Below the pieces are notes generated by a model. That model did not search any database. It was given only the letters and a program-made list of their open reading frames with translations, and was not told the origin of the DNA. Shown here piece after piece: positions 39,093 to 51,200 of a stretch of DNA of 64,000 bases. The stretch's first letter is position 1. The number at the start of each line of letters is the position of its first letter. The DNA is from Bacteroidota bacterium (GTDB lineage: Bacteria; Bacteroidota; Bacteroidia; AKYH767-A; 2013-40CM-41-45). Both the position numbers and the translations under genes were made by a program. The stretch lies in NCBI GenBank assembly GCA_016711505.1, contig JADJSV010000001.1:1-64000 (forward strand). Reading direction: 5' to 3'.

Positions 39093-39275
39093 TTATATGG
39101 TTTCATCAGGCATAACTATGGCCATAATAATATACAGTAAAACACCGGTTCCAAACAATAGAACAGAAGCTACAAACAGAATCCGGATAAATGTTGGATC
39201 CTGATCAAAGTAGTCACCCAGACCCCCGCATACACCGAGGAATTTCTTATTTTTTCTTACCAGTCTTTTCTTCAT
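39093..39275 (-). CDS. PspC-domain protein
   Basis: A 60-residue single-domain protein: MKKRLVRKNKKFLGVCGGLGDYFDQDPTFIRI covers the PspC motif (residues 10-32, GVCGGLGDYF), followed by one membrane helix (LFVASVLLFGTGVLLYIIMAIVM) and a short PDE tail. PspC proteins respond to membrane stress in some bacteria; here only the domain is present, with no PspA or PspB nearby. The function is inferred from the domain. It starts 65 bases upstream of the porin start, in the same direction, with a separate promoter region shared with the opposite-strand nuclease gene. Confidence 0.85.
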   Translation of the reverse strand: MKKRLVRKNKKFLGVCGGLGDYFDQDPTFIRILFVASVLLFGTGVLLYIIMAIVMPDETI

Positions 39276-39367
39276 TTTACTATATTTTGAAGTAAATTTA
39301 TGACTTTATTTGTAATCGGAAAATTAATTTATCAAATGCCATTTGAATTGAGGGGTGACCGGATCTT

Positions 39368-42191
39368 ATGAAAACTTTTTTACAAGAACTTGCTGTTGAG
39401 ATAAAAAATAAGTTCAATGAAAATACAGGGCAAGTCTGTGTGGTATTTCCTACCAGAAGGGCAGGATTGTTTTTCAAAAGGAACTTGCCAAGCTCTATGA
39501 TGTGCCATTTTGGTCTCCACAGATCTTTTCAATTCAGGACTATTTGCTGAAACTGGCTGATGCTAATATTCCGGATCAAATAACTTTATTGTTCGAATTA
39601 TACGAAGTATATCACCATTATTTTCCGAATGAAGAATTTGACGCTTTCTATCCCTGGGGTGAATTACTCATCAAGGACTTCGATGACCTTGATAAATATC
39701 TTGCTCCCACATCCAAGGTATTTGCAACTGTAAATGATCTCCATCAGATCGATGCAGATTTCGGTTTACCGGAAGAAGATATGGAGCGATTAAAACTATT
39801 CTGGAGAAATTTCTTTGAACATGATCTTTCACGATTGAAATCAGAATTTGTAAACACGTGGAAAAATCTGAATGATATCTATACTGAGTTTCGTACAAAG
39901 CTTAAGACAAAAGGCTGGGCATATGAAGGAATGGCATACAGGAATCTTGCTGAGAATTTAACGATGAATTCTTTCGATTCAATGAATGAGTATTCGCATA
40001 CTGTATTTGCAGGTTTCTATGCAATGTCGCCTGCGGAAGAAAAGATCATGTCATTTCTGATCAATGAAGGAAAAGCAAGTTCGTATTGGGATACTGATTC
40101 GTATTACACAAATGATCATGGTCAGGAAGCCGGAAAGTTTATCCGTGAGAACCGATTGATCAAAGATGATTACAAATGGAAGTCTGATCATTTCAAAGAT
40201 ATTCCAAAAAAAATTCAGTTTGCCGGAATTCCTTTAATGGTTGGACAAACCCGATACGCCGGACAGATCTTACAGGAGATGATCGATAAAGGTGAGTTTG
40301 TTCCGGAAAAGACTGCAGTAGTTTTGCCTGATGAAAAATTACTTTTTCCCGTTCTGTATTCTATTCCTGAAGCTGTAGAGGATATTAACGTAACAATGGG
40401 TTATCCACTTCGGCAAACTCCTTTGTTTAATTTGTTCGAGACGTTAACAGCACTTCAGAAAAATGCACGTTTGGAAAATGATGGAAATTATTCGTTCTAT
40501 TTCCGTGATGTTAAAAAATTGCTTGATCATACTTACATTCGGCTGGCAGGAGGAAAAGTAATAGGAGTCTGGCTTGAGAAAATAAAGGAAAATTATATCC
40601 GCATCTCTTCAAAAAAAATAATTGAAGATTCGGGATCAGAATTTTTTAAATTACTTTTTACAATTCCGGCAACGATAGATGAAGTATTTGCATGGTCTCA
40701 GTCAATTCTGCGGACTATTCTGGAAGCAATGAGCCACCAGGACTTTAAATTTCACAGACTCGAATCAGAATTCATTTATACATTTTTCACACAGTTGAAA
40801 AGACTGGAGGATATTTTACTCAAACAAAAAGCAAAGCCGACTATTTCTACCTTCTGGAAGATCTTTAAGGAAGTTACTCAATCAGTAAGAATACCATTTT
40901 CAGGTGAACCTTTGAAAGGACTTCAGGTAATGGGTTTTCTTGAAACTCGTGTACTTGATTTTGAGAATGTGATCCTGCTTTCAGTAAATGAAGATGTATT
41001 ACCTGCTGCCGGGAATTCGCCTTCTTTTATTCCTTTCAATATCAGAAAAGCATTTGGTTTGCCGACCTATGAAGAGCAACATGCAGTTTCTGCATTTCAC
41101 TTTTACAGATTACTCCAGAGAGCGAAAAATATTTTTCTTTTATATAACACCGAACCCAAAGCATTAACAGCAGGCGAACGATCAAGGTTTTTATTGCAGA
41201 TCGAACATGAATTAAAAACAAGATTTCCTGAATCTATTTCTATCACTAAAAAAGTAATCACAACACCGATTCTGAAAGAAAAGATTTCCGAAATCACAAT
41301 CGAAAAATCGGATGTTGTCCTTAAAGAACTTTATAGATATTCTTCTGACCTCTCATCAGAGCCAAAAGCTAAACTTAGTGCATCCGGACTTCAGTCTTAT
41401 ATAGCATGTCCGCTTCGTTTTTATTTCCGTTACATCGCAGGCCTTTCGGAAATTGAAGAGCTGGAAGAAAATATGGAGGCGGCGACTTTTGGTAAAGTTT
41501 TGCATAAAGCAATGCAGTTGATCTATACAGAACTTCATGGTATTGATGAAAAAAAATTACAGCACTTAAAATCGTCAATAAATACTTTTGTCGATCAGGC
41601 AATTCACGAAGAGTTTCTTGCTATTGATCAGTTGGAAGGTAAAAACATTCTTCTCAGAAACGTTATCCGGGAATTGATTTCACAGATACTTGATACCGAC
41701 AAAGAATATTTGCCTTTTAAAATTCTCCAATTGGAAAAGATGTTACAAACTTGTTTGAGTTTCAGCCCGGGAAAGTTGTAAAGTTGTTTGGTATTATTGA
41801 CAGGGTAGACGAGAAGGACGGTGGCTTAAGGATCGTTGATTATAAAACAGGGAAAGTTGAAAAGCGAAAACCTGCAGCGATAGAAGATTATTTCAGTGAT
41901 GTAGATTACAAAGAACAATTTCAGGCAATGTATTATGCATATCTTACAAATATTTCAATTCCGGGAAGACAGATAACTGTTGGTTTGATGGCACTAAAGA
42001 CAATGAAAGAAGGAATCTGGATGCTCAATAATAATGAACCATTTTCTTCAGATCAGTTTTTGCAATTTGAAACAAGTTTGAAAAAGTTGATTACGGAGAT
42101 CTTTGATCCTGCCATTCCATTTACTCAGACTCAGGATGAGAGCAGATGTTTGTATTGTGCTTATAAGGAAATGTGTCACAGAGGTGAATAA
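39368..42191 (+). CDS. AddB-like PD-(D/E)XK nuclease, two frameshifts
   Basis: A large DNA-processing protein of about 940 residues when repaired, similar to the AddB (RexB) subunit of the AddAB double-strand-break repair complex. It starts KTFLQELAVEIKNKF and has an N-terminal helicase-like part (VCVVFPTRRAGLFFK). The C-terminal nuclease has IDRVDEK (41800 region), IVDYKTGK (catalytic Asp and Lys, near 41830) and Glu/Gln in QFQAMYYAY. Four cysteines could bind an iron-sulphur cluster: one in YIACPLRFYFRY (41400) and three in CLYCAYKEMC (42148-42180). One missing base lies at about 39475-39482 and another at about 41737-41742. AddA is not adjacent, unlike in many genomes. It ends just before a bidirectional terminator. 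Confidence 0.85.
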
Positions 42192-42193
42192 AA

Positions 42194-42224
42194 AAAGGGC
42201 GATATTTTTTAAGTATCGCCCTTT
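42194..42224. terminator. Bidirectional terminator between the nuclease and giant-protein genes
   Basis: An 11-bp stem (42194-42204 with 42214-42224, AAAGGGCGATA pairing with TATCGCCCTTT) has A-rich sequence before it and a T-rich end after it, so it can serve both the plus-strand nuclease and the minus-strand giant gene that converge here. Confidence 0.85.
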
Positions 42225-42247
42225 CTATTTATTCAAACTAACAATTT

Positions 42248-45200
42248 CTATTCAATTACAAGTCTTTGTGTTTCGAAAGTTAGATTTTCGCTTCTTACAC
42301 TTACGATGTAAACACCTTTTGCAATTTTATCAAGATTAACTTCAAATGAATTGAAACCAATAGCAGATTTCATTTGTTGATCTGAAACCAGATTGCCAAG
42401 CATGTCGGTAATTTTTATTGCAAATTTTTCATTCTCACTTGCATTAAATGTAATGTTCACATTTCCTTTTGTTGGATTTGGATATACATTAAATGCACTC
42501 TCTGTAATAGCTTCAGTGTTTTCAATTCCATTTCTGCAGCCAAGATTCACTGCTACATTTTTCTGACCCGGTTGTCCTGACCCACAATTGTTATTTGCAT
42601 TCGCTCTTACGATTGCTGAACTTGTGGTAGCGCTTGTATAATTTACAATTGCTGATGAACCTGATGGCGTAATTGTAGCTCCACCTGTAACAGTCCAGTT
42701 CCATGATGTTGCAATTGATGTAGTGGTTGCAGAGTATGAAACCGAGTTGTTCGATTTACATACAGCATCTGATCCTGTTACAGTCGGTATAGCTGGGCGG
42801 GAAGTTACAGTGTAACAACGTTGAGGACTCGCACCGCAAGCATTCAAGGCGCTAACACATATGTTTCCTGCTGCTGAAGTGAATGCAGGAGTGAAGTTGA
42901 CATTGATTGACAATCCATTTGTACTATTGATTGTAACTCCTGAAGGAACTGTCCACTGATAATTTGTTGCACCTGCAACAGGAGCTATCGAATATAACTG
43001 ATTCGTTAGTCCACATAGTCCTGCTCCTAATCCGGAAATTGATCCCGGTTGGGTTGGAGTTGAAAATACAGTGAAAGATTTTGACGAGCTGCCACAATAG
43101 TTGAATCCGGTGACAGTAACTATTCCTGAAGTCCAGCCTGGTCCAAAGTTAATCACTTGAGACGATGTAGTACTTGTTAAAGTAGTTGCTCCCAAGGTTG
43201 CATTTCCTGTAACAGACCAAACATATGATGTTGCTCCCGGTACCACGGCAATTGAATAAGTTGAAGATGAATTCGCGCAAACATAATTCGAGCCACTTAC
43301 CGCACCAAGTATTGGATTGCCGGTAACTATCATTCCTCTTACTGCACTATTTGAATAGCAGTTTGTCGAGTAAACCTGAACTGAACCCTGACCAAATCCT
43401 GCAGGAAGATTAACAGTAATTGTATTTGTTCCCTGTCCTGAAAGAATAGTGATTCCGCCGGAAACGGTCCAGTTAAATCCAAGTGCATTATTTGCTGTGG
43501 TTGAATAAGTCGCTGTCGAAGGACCACAAGCAATAGCCGGTCCAACAATAATGGTTGGTTGTGTCGGATAGGTTGTGATTACAGGTATGTTTTTAGAGAC
43601 CTGAAGTCCAGGTCCACAAATATTCACACCTGCAACACTGATGAATCCACCGTTATAGTTTGAACTGAATGATAGTGTAATAGAATTTGTTGTTGAACTT
43701 CCGGTTGCACCATTTGGTAATGTCCAAACATAAGATGTAGCACCAGGTACAACAGAAACACTATAAACAATTCCTGAACTATTGCGACAAGCTGCTGATG
43801 GTCCAGAAATTGGACCTGGAGCTTGAAGCAAAGTTGCAGTTGGATTTCCAACAGTTGCAAAAGCAGATCCGGTACAGCCGTTAGCATCTGTAATGATCAC
43901 AGAATAATTTCCTGGTAACAATCCTGATGCTGTTGCAGTTGTTTGTGATCCGGCATTGGCAGACCATAGGTAAGAATAACTTCCTGTACCACCTGTTGCG
44001 ATAACTGAAGCAGAACCATCATTACCCGAACATCCCGGAATCGTTGCAGTAGTACTTCCTTCAACTTTGGATGGCTGCGATAATGAAACTTCGACTGATC
44101 CCGGACAACCATTCGCATCAATAATTGAATAGGTTGCTGTTCCGGCAAACTGACTGAATGAGCCTGTGCCAATGTAAGGAACAGTACCACCGGTCGCTGT
44201 TACCATTACAGCTGTTGAGTTTCCAAAACACTGTATAGTTCCTGATGTTGCTGTTATTTGTAAAGAATCAGGTTGAGTTATGATAAATGAATCAACAACT
44301 GAAGTACAACCCATTGAATCAGTTGCAATGACGTGGAAAATTCCTGCTGCTAAATCATCAGTATTGGCAAAATTTAATGACTTAGTGCATATTCCTGGAT
44401 TTCCTGCTCCCATGTACTTGCAAAAGAAACCTCGTGGACATTCCGAATTACTACTACATGCGTCTCTTGCTTTGTCAATATAAGAGTAAGTAAGTTCAAA
44501 AGTGATATTTCCTATTCCACCACTTGTTATAAGTTCAACAGATCCTTCACTGCCACCATAACATAAGACGTTAGTCAATACATTTGGAGTAACAGTAAGA
44601 GCAGCTGGTTCTGTAATTGTATATGTTCCAGAAGCACTGCTTCCAAGACTATCAATTACAGTTAAAGTATAATTTCCCGGTGCCAGACCAACGTTCGTAG
44701 GAGTTGTAACTCCATTACTCCATGTATATGTATATGGCGGTGTACCACCATAAACCGGTACACTGATATTGCCATCATTTACTCCCCAACAAGAAACATT
44801 TGTTACTGTAGCAGTTCCGACTTGTGGATCATTTGGTACATTGATATCAATTGGTCCTGCGATTATCGGTTTAACACCATCACATTCTCCCCATTTCAAA
44901 AGATAATCTGATTCGATAGTTCCTGCAATGCTAATTCCCATTGCTACTGAATACAAATTTCTGACTGCTGCTCTGATGCAATGTTGTCCTGCAGGTAAGA
45001 ATTTTTGATATTGAATATGTTCCGGTGTTGACCATGAACTTACACTTCCAAAGATGGTTCCCGGATCTTCTGCAAGATAGAATTCAGCATAGTCATCGGC
45101 AAGTGCATTGAAATCAAATTTGACTGTGTCAGCTTTGCAAAGACAGAAACAATATTCGAATTCATAAGCTGAATCAGGAGCAGGATTTGAATATTCATCT

Positions 45201-48200
45201 CTGTAATGATTGTAAGCTGAAATCCATTGACCATTACCTAAAGCACTTGGCCATGACGGATGCTTCGCAATCGTCCATGCAGAATATGGTTTTGCGGCTG
45301 TAATGTCAGGCGTAGCATGAACTACTGACCAGCCACCGTCCGAAACATTTGTTCCATATGTACTATTAGTATTGTGATCAAATCCTGTACTCATAACAAG
45401 TGATGTAGTAAGTATTGAATCCGGACAATCAGGCTGACAACCTTTGAATGAGATATCGTCAATACCATAGTCATTTCCTGAATAACCGAAGTTCGTTTGG
45501 AATAAAAATAATTCTGCTGAAGTAATGTCGGTTGATGGTGTCCATGTACCAACATATTGTGTCCACTGATTTGGAATTGCTGAGCTAACTACGGAATGTA
45601 AAGTATAGATTGTATTATTTAAAACATCACGAACTTGCAGTGACATTGATGGTTTTGGTGAAGGCTGTGAAATTTTTGGATGGATCCAATAACTAAAGAC
45701 ATATGTTTTACCACCTGTTAGTGTACCTAAATTTTGTGACCATATTGTTGCCGGAGCTGAATCGTGTCCATCAATGATGAGGAAATTATAAGGGCCTGAA
45801 GTTCCACTAACTGTATTTGAATGATCAGCTATATTCAAAAGTAATCCACATTTAGATTGAGCATTAGTTCCAATGCAGTAAGAATTAAATGAACATAAGC
45901 ATGATAGACTTAAACTACTACCTATGCTGGCAGAAGAATTTCTAAAATCTCCATTTACAACAAGTTCTTTTCCTAATGGATTCAGTGAATCGCAACAGTT
46001 GATTGGAGTTATTGTGAAATTGCTTGATGAAGTACAGCCGTTATTATCAGTAAGAGTGAATGTATATGTACCTGCTGCGAAAGTTGCTATCGTAGTTATC
46101 GATGATCCATTTGAGAGCACTCCCGGTGTTGCCCAGGGTTGAATTATATAACTATAGTCACCTGTTCCACCTGATGCAGTAATGCCTATCGGACCCTGTT
46201 CACCGAAGCAAAGGTCAGTTGGCGGAGTTAACGTAACGGATATTGGTAAGGGTTCTGATACCACAAAAGTTTCTGTGTATGTACAACCATTTCCATCTAC
46301 ACCTGTAATGATGTATGATCCTGCAGGCAGGTTATCAAAACTATAATTTTCTGATAAGATTGGATTCACACTATTTGGGTCAGGATCAATCACAACAGTA
46401 AATCCCGGAAGACCTCCTAATACTTGTCCATAAATACGACCTGAACTTTGTCCACTGCACAATACGTTTTCTACTGTTGCAGTAACCAAGACAGAGTAAA
46501 CACTTATGCAAACGAAATCTGAATCTGAACAGCCCGAAGCGTCTGTTACTAAAAGCATGTAACAAGTACTGATATTCGGACAAACAGTTGTTGTATTGCT
46601 ATTCGATATTAAAGTGCGCTCAGGCATTTTGTACCATGACATTGTTGTACCTGCATAAGTTGGACTTGCCAGAGTAGCACAACTTCCGGCACATATTTCT
46701 TGATCAGTACCGGCATCCACTTCAGGAAAATCATCGCATGGAGAAAGTGACATACAAATGTTGTCAATTTCTCCCCATGATACTTCACTGGCATCATCGA
46801 TCGGACTGTCATTGGTTACACTGATTGTTAGAGTTGTGTAATCTGCATCAGCAATCCACTCATCTAATTCATATGTTACCCATGTTCCGGTATTTGTAAT
46901 GTCAATTGACGTTCCGACCACTGATCTTGCAATAGCACCTGTAGTAGGGGAATTGTCAAGCAATGTTCCGTTTGAAGCTCGGAATAAAAATCTCACAAAC
47001 TGATCTGCTGTCGGTGGAGTATTGATATCATTCCATCTTGCACAGAAGCAAAGTTTATACTTATGTCCTTCTAAGATTTGAGCAGGAATAGTTTGTTGTA
47101 TTGATTCTGCAGAAAATTTATTTCCCCACATTCTCACATAGCCATTATCCTGACAGCCTTGTGCAACAATTATCTGAGGAGAATTAGTTGCTCTGCTCCA
47201 GTTTGAAACGGTACCACCGGAACCAATATTTCCGGACACCGTCAGACCATCTGTAAATCCTGAATTTTGAACGAAGCTTCCAATGCAACAACAATTTATT
47301 TCTTCAACAGTTGTAGTGGTTGTTGTAACACACCCTGCAGCATCGGTAATAATAATTGTATAATCATCGGCTGCATAAATTTGAGGCGTTGTAAAAGGAA
47401 TATTATTCGTAATTGTACCTTGAGTATAGCCTGGCGTAATTGTATAAGAGTAGTTTGCATTTCCGCCATTTACTGTAAGGATAAGAGCACCTTGTTCACC
47501 AATACAAACGTCAGATGGAGGTGTAACATTTACTGAAAGTGTACTTAAGGATATGCATACAGTATCAGAATATTCACATAGAGTAATTGGATCAATAACC
47601 TTGAATTCATAACAGCCCTCGCCAATTACTGTAGGATCCGAAGTTGCTTGACCGGAATTTATTAAACCTCCATTTAGCGGTGTCCAAATAATTTGTGCGC
47701 CGGCAATATTTGTTGTCCCATGTAAAGCAATCCCTGAATTTGAGTTGCATACTACTGTATCACGTCCTGCATTAGCAAACAAAAATGATGTCTTGCATGA
47801 ACCATGTTTCAAAAGATGATTTCCGGAAATTGTTCCACTTATATCAATACCAAGCGGCCCACCAGCGTTTCTGAGATCAGCTTTCAATCGATGACTTCCT
47901 TTCTCTAAGAAAATGGTATATAAAAAATTTTGTTGTCCGGCTTGTTGTCCAGTGAGAGTTACTGATTGATAATATAATGTATTCGAAAAATTATTTACAT
48001 AGATAGCCAGCGAATCATCAGCAAGACTATGTAAATCAAACGTTACTGAATCGTCTTCACACAAACAGAATTCATAGTCAAATGTAAATGGTAAGTCCGA
48101 ATACAAATTACTTCCAGCATAACCTGAAGCATCAATTGAAATCCATTGACTTAGTGGGAACGGGAAAAAGTTGGGGTTGTTAAAGGGATTATAATATATC

Positions 48201-51200
48201 GTACTTCCACTTGCAGGAAGCGTTAATGAAGACCAACTTGGTTGCTGTGTGATTGCCCAATTAAGTTCAGTTGCTCCGATACCCAAAGCTGAATTTGTGT
48301 TTTCATTATATCCTGTATTAATAACTAATGATGGAGTTGTGTTCAGACTGTTACATGTAAAACAATCTTCTCTTGTTCCTTGAATTGCAAATTCATAGTC
48401 ATTTTCATCACAATCGTCGTTAATAATATGGACAGTTGCTGTCTTAATTCCTGACGCAAGAGGAGAAAAAGTAATTATAAACGTTGCTGAATTTCCGGGT
48501 AGAATAGGGGATGCAGGAGTAAGTCCACTGATTGTAAAATCACTTCCTGAAACTGAAAGACTAAGTATGTTTAATGGTGAAGTTCCCGTATTGAATATTG
48601 TATATGTCTGTGATACACTATTTGTAAGATTTACAGTTCCAAAATCTGTATGATCTGAAACATCAGCAGTCACATCGCCATCCTGAATGATTATACCATT
48701 TCCTTTGATTTCAATTTCAGCTACATCGATTGTTCCGGAACAACTGCTGCCAATACTAACTGCGCCAGGTGCAATCCAGTTTGAAGTAGGTCCATCCAGC
48801 GTGAAATTTCTAAGATCGCCAAGCAAAGAGTTTGTTTTACTATCAAAAGGTTTTATTTCTAGAGGATTTGATTGTGCATCAAATCCCTGATTGAATTTAT
48901 AGTAAGCTAATAGTCCTGGTTCTGCACCCGACAATTCACAATTCTTTGTGAGAATTAACTCGCCGCAATCTCTTGCATAATCCCAGATTCTTAGTTCATC
49001 ATAAATTCCAACACAATTTGTGTTTTGCTCAGGCTCATCGAAGTCAGATGCTTCGGCACCTATAATTGTGGAATTGTCAATATTGTAAACAATAGGGTAA
49101 ATGCCACCTGCATCATTACTTGCAACCATGATTCCATCGACAAATAATTTATTGTAGCGACCATCATATGTCATTGCTAAGTGATGCCAGCCCGATGATA
49201 ATCCTGAACAATTGAAAGAAGCAATACCATATGTTCCATTTCTGAAAACCCATGAACTTAACATATTTCCCGGGTCAAATTCAATTGAATATCCTCCGCC
49301 TTGAGTATTCCCTATAATTGTTTTATCAAGTACAGCTGCCCAATCTGATTGATGAAGCCAGATTTCAACAGTAAGTTCTGGTTCAGGTTTGATTAAACTA
49401 TTTGGACCAAGACTTATATAGTCATCAATGCCATCAAAATCTAATGCTTCAGCAGGACAACTTTCTAAGATGACACAAACTATATCTGAAGCAGTACATC
49501 CGGTTAGTGGATCTGTGACTGTAAATTCATAGCAGCCTTCTCCTGAAACCATCAGGTCAGTTGTGCCTTGTCCTCCGGAAATAGAACCCTGGCCAAGAGC
49601 TGTCCATACAATTGAAGCGCCAATTACATTCGTTGTTCCTTGAAGAAAGAGTGGTGCATTGATTTGACATGTTGTTTGATCAAATCCTGCATCTGCTGTA
49701 ATTTCATCTACAATTATAGAAGTTGTAGTTGATTCACCAAGTATATTTCCAACAGTTAAAGTATATGTTGTTCCACCAGTTAAATTGATGATAGTAGAAT
49801 CATTGATCATTGTCCCACCTGACCATGAATAGGTATATGGCCCGCAACAACTGATTACATGGGCTTGAATTGTATCACAACCTATTCGATCTAATGTTAC
49901 TTCCAGTCCTGTTGAATTAAAACAAACATTATCAAATCCTCTGATCTCTCCGGCATTTCCAAATTGATCTGCTTCAAATAATATTGCATCTAAATGATTT
50001 GTTACAGGATCCCAGTCGTTTGCATTTGTTCCGGCTATAGGTGTCCAAACTCCATTCGGAGAAGTTGGCATTGGGTTGCAATTTGTAATCGGTGCACAGA
50101 TTCTTAACCATCCATCTGTTTCACGAATATAATTGTTTGCTGTGTATTTAAATCCCTTAGGACCACGCATAATGTAAAATACCGGTTGTGCTGCTAAAAC
50201 AGCAGTGTTATCTGCATCTTCAAACAATTTAATATCATAACAGAATTCACCGCAACACCAGCGACCATTAAAGTCAATACCTGTTTCAACTTTGGACGGC
50301 CCATCAATGTCAAATGCACTGATATAATAATCATTTGTTCCAAGTTGAGATCCTGAATTGCTTATTGATAAACTTACATTTGGTGAAGCAGTATCAGGAA
50401 TCCATCCATGAAGATCATTGTCATTAAAATCCCGGCATTCAGTTTCAATACAAGGGCAATTTACTACAAGTATACTGTTGTTGATTGTTTCATTTTGTTG
50501 AGTTGCCGGATTAAAATAGGTATAAGTCAGCACTTGTAATCCTAAACTCGCCGGATGCATTGGATGAAAAACGCCATTTGCATCTACACCAAACCCGGAA
50601 TAAGTTCCACCCGTTGGAGTTGCACCTGACAATTGAAGTGGAGCATCGCCACTGCAGATCTCAGCATATGTATCAGGCCAGCTTAGTACACTGGAAGGTT
50701 CAACGCAACCGGGACAAGGAGGGAATGAACCTGAGAACTGACAGGACACCCCAAGCAGAATATTGGATTCGATGTTCAGGAGATCTGCGGCTTCGACAAA
50801 ACCATCTCCATTCAAATCAGTACAGACGTAACCATTTAAAAATAAAACGATATCATCAGAAACAATATCCCTGTCCATTTCATTGATGATGCAATCATGA
50901 TTTACATCACCTGTATAAAGGGCATATACTCCGGATTCAACTTCAATTACATTTCCTCCGAAAGAGTTTGATGCTGTTGTAGTGAAATCATACACAGTTA
51001 TATTTGAAAGCATGACAGGATCAGCACTCATCGTTTGTAAGGTATTCCTATGGCAGATGTTCAGATAATACTCTGATCCGGTTAATGAAGATACCGTAAC
51101 AATACATGACCCGTCTGATTTCAAAGTTCCTGTAACTGTTTCTTGTACTGCGAAGGTCATCGGATCGATAAGTTTGACAGTAATATTGTCCACATCAGTG

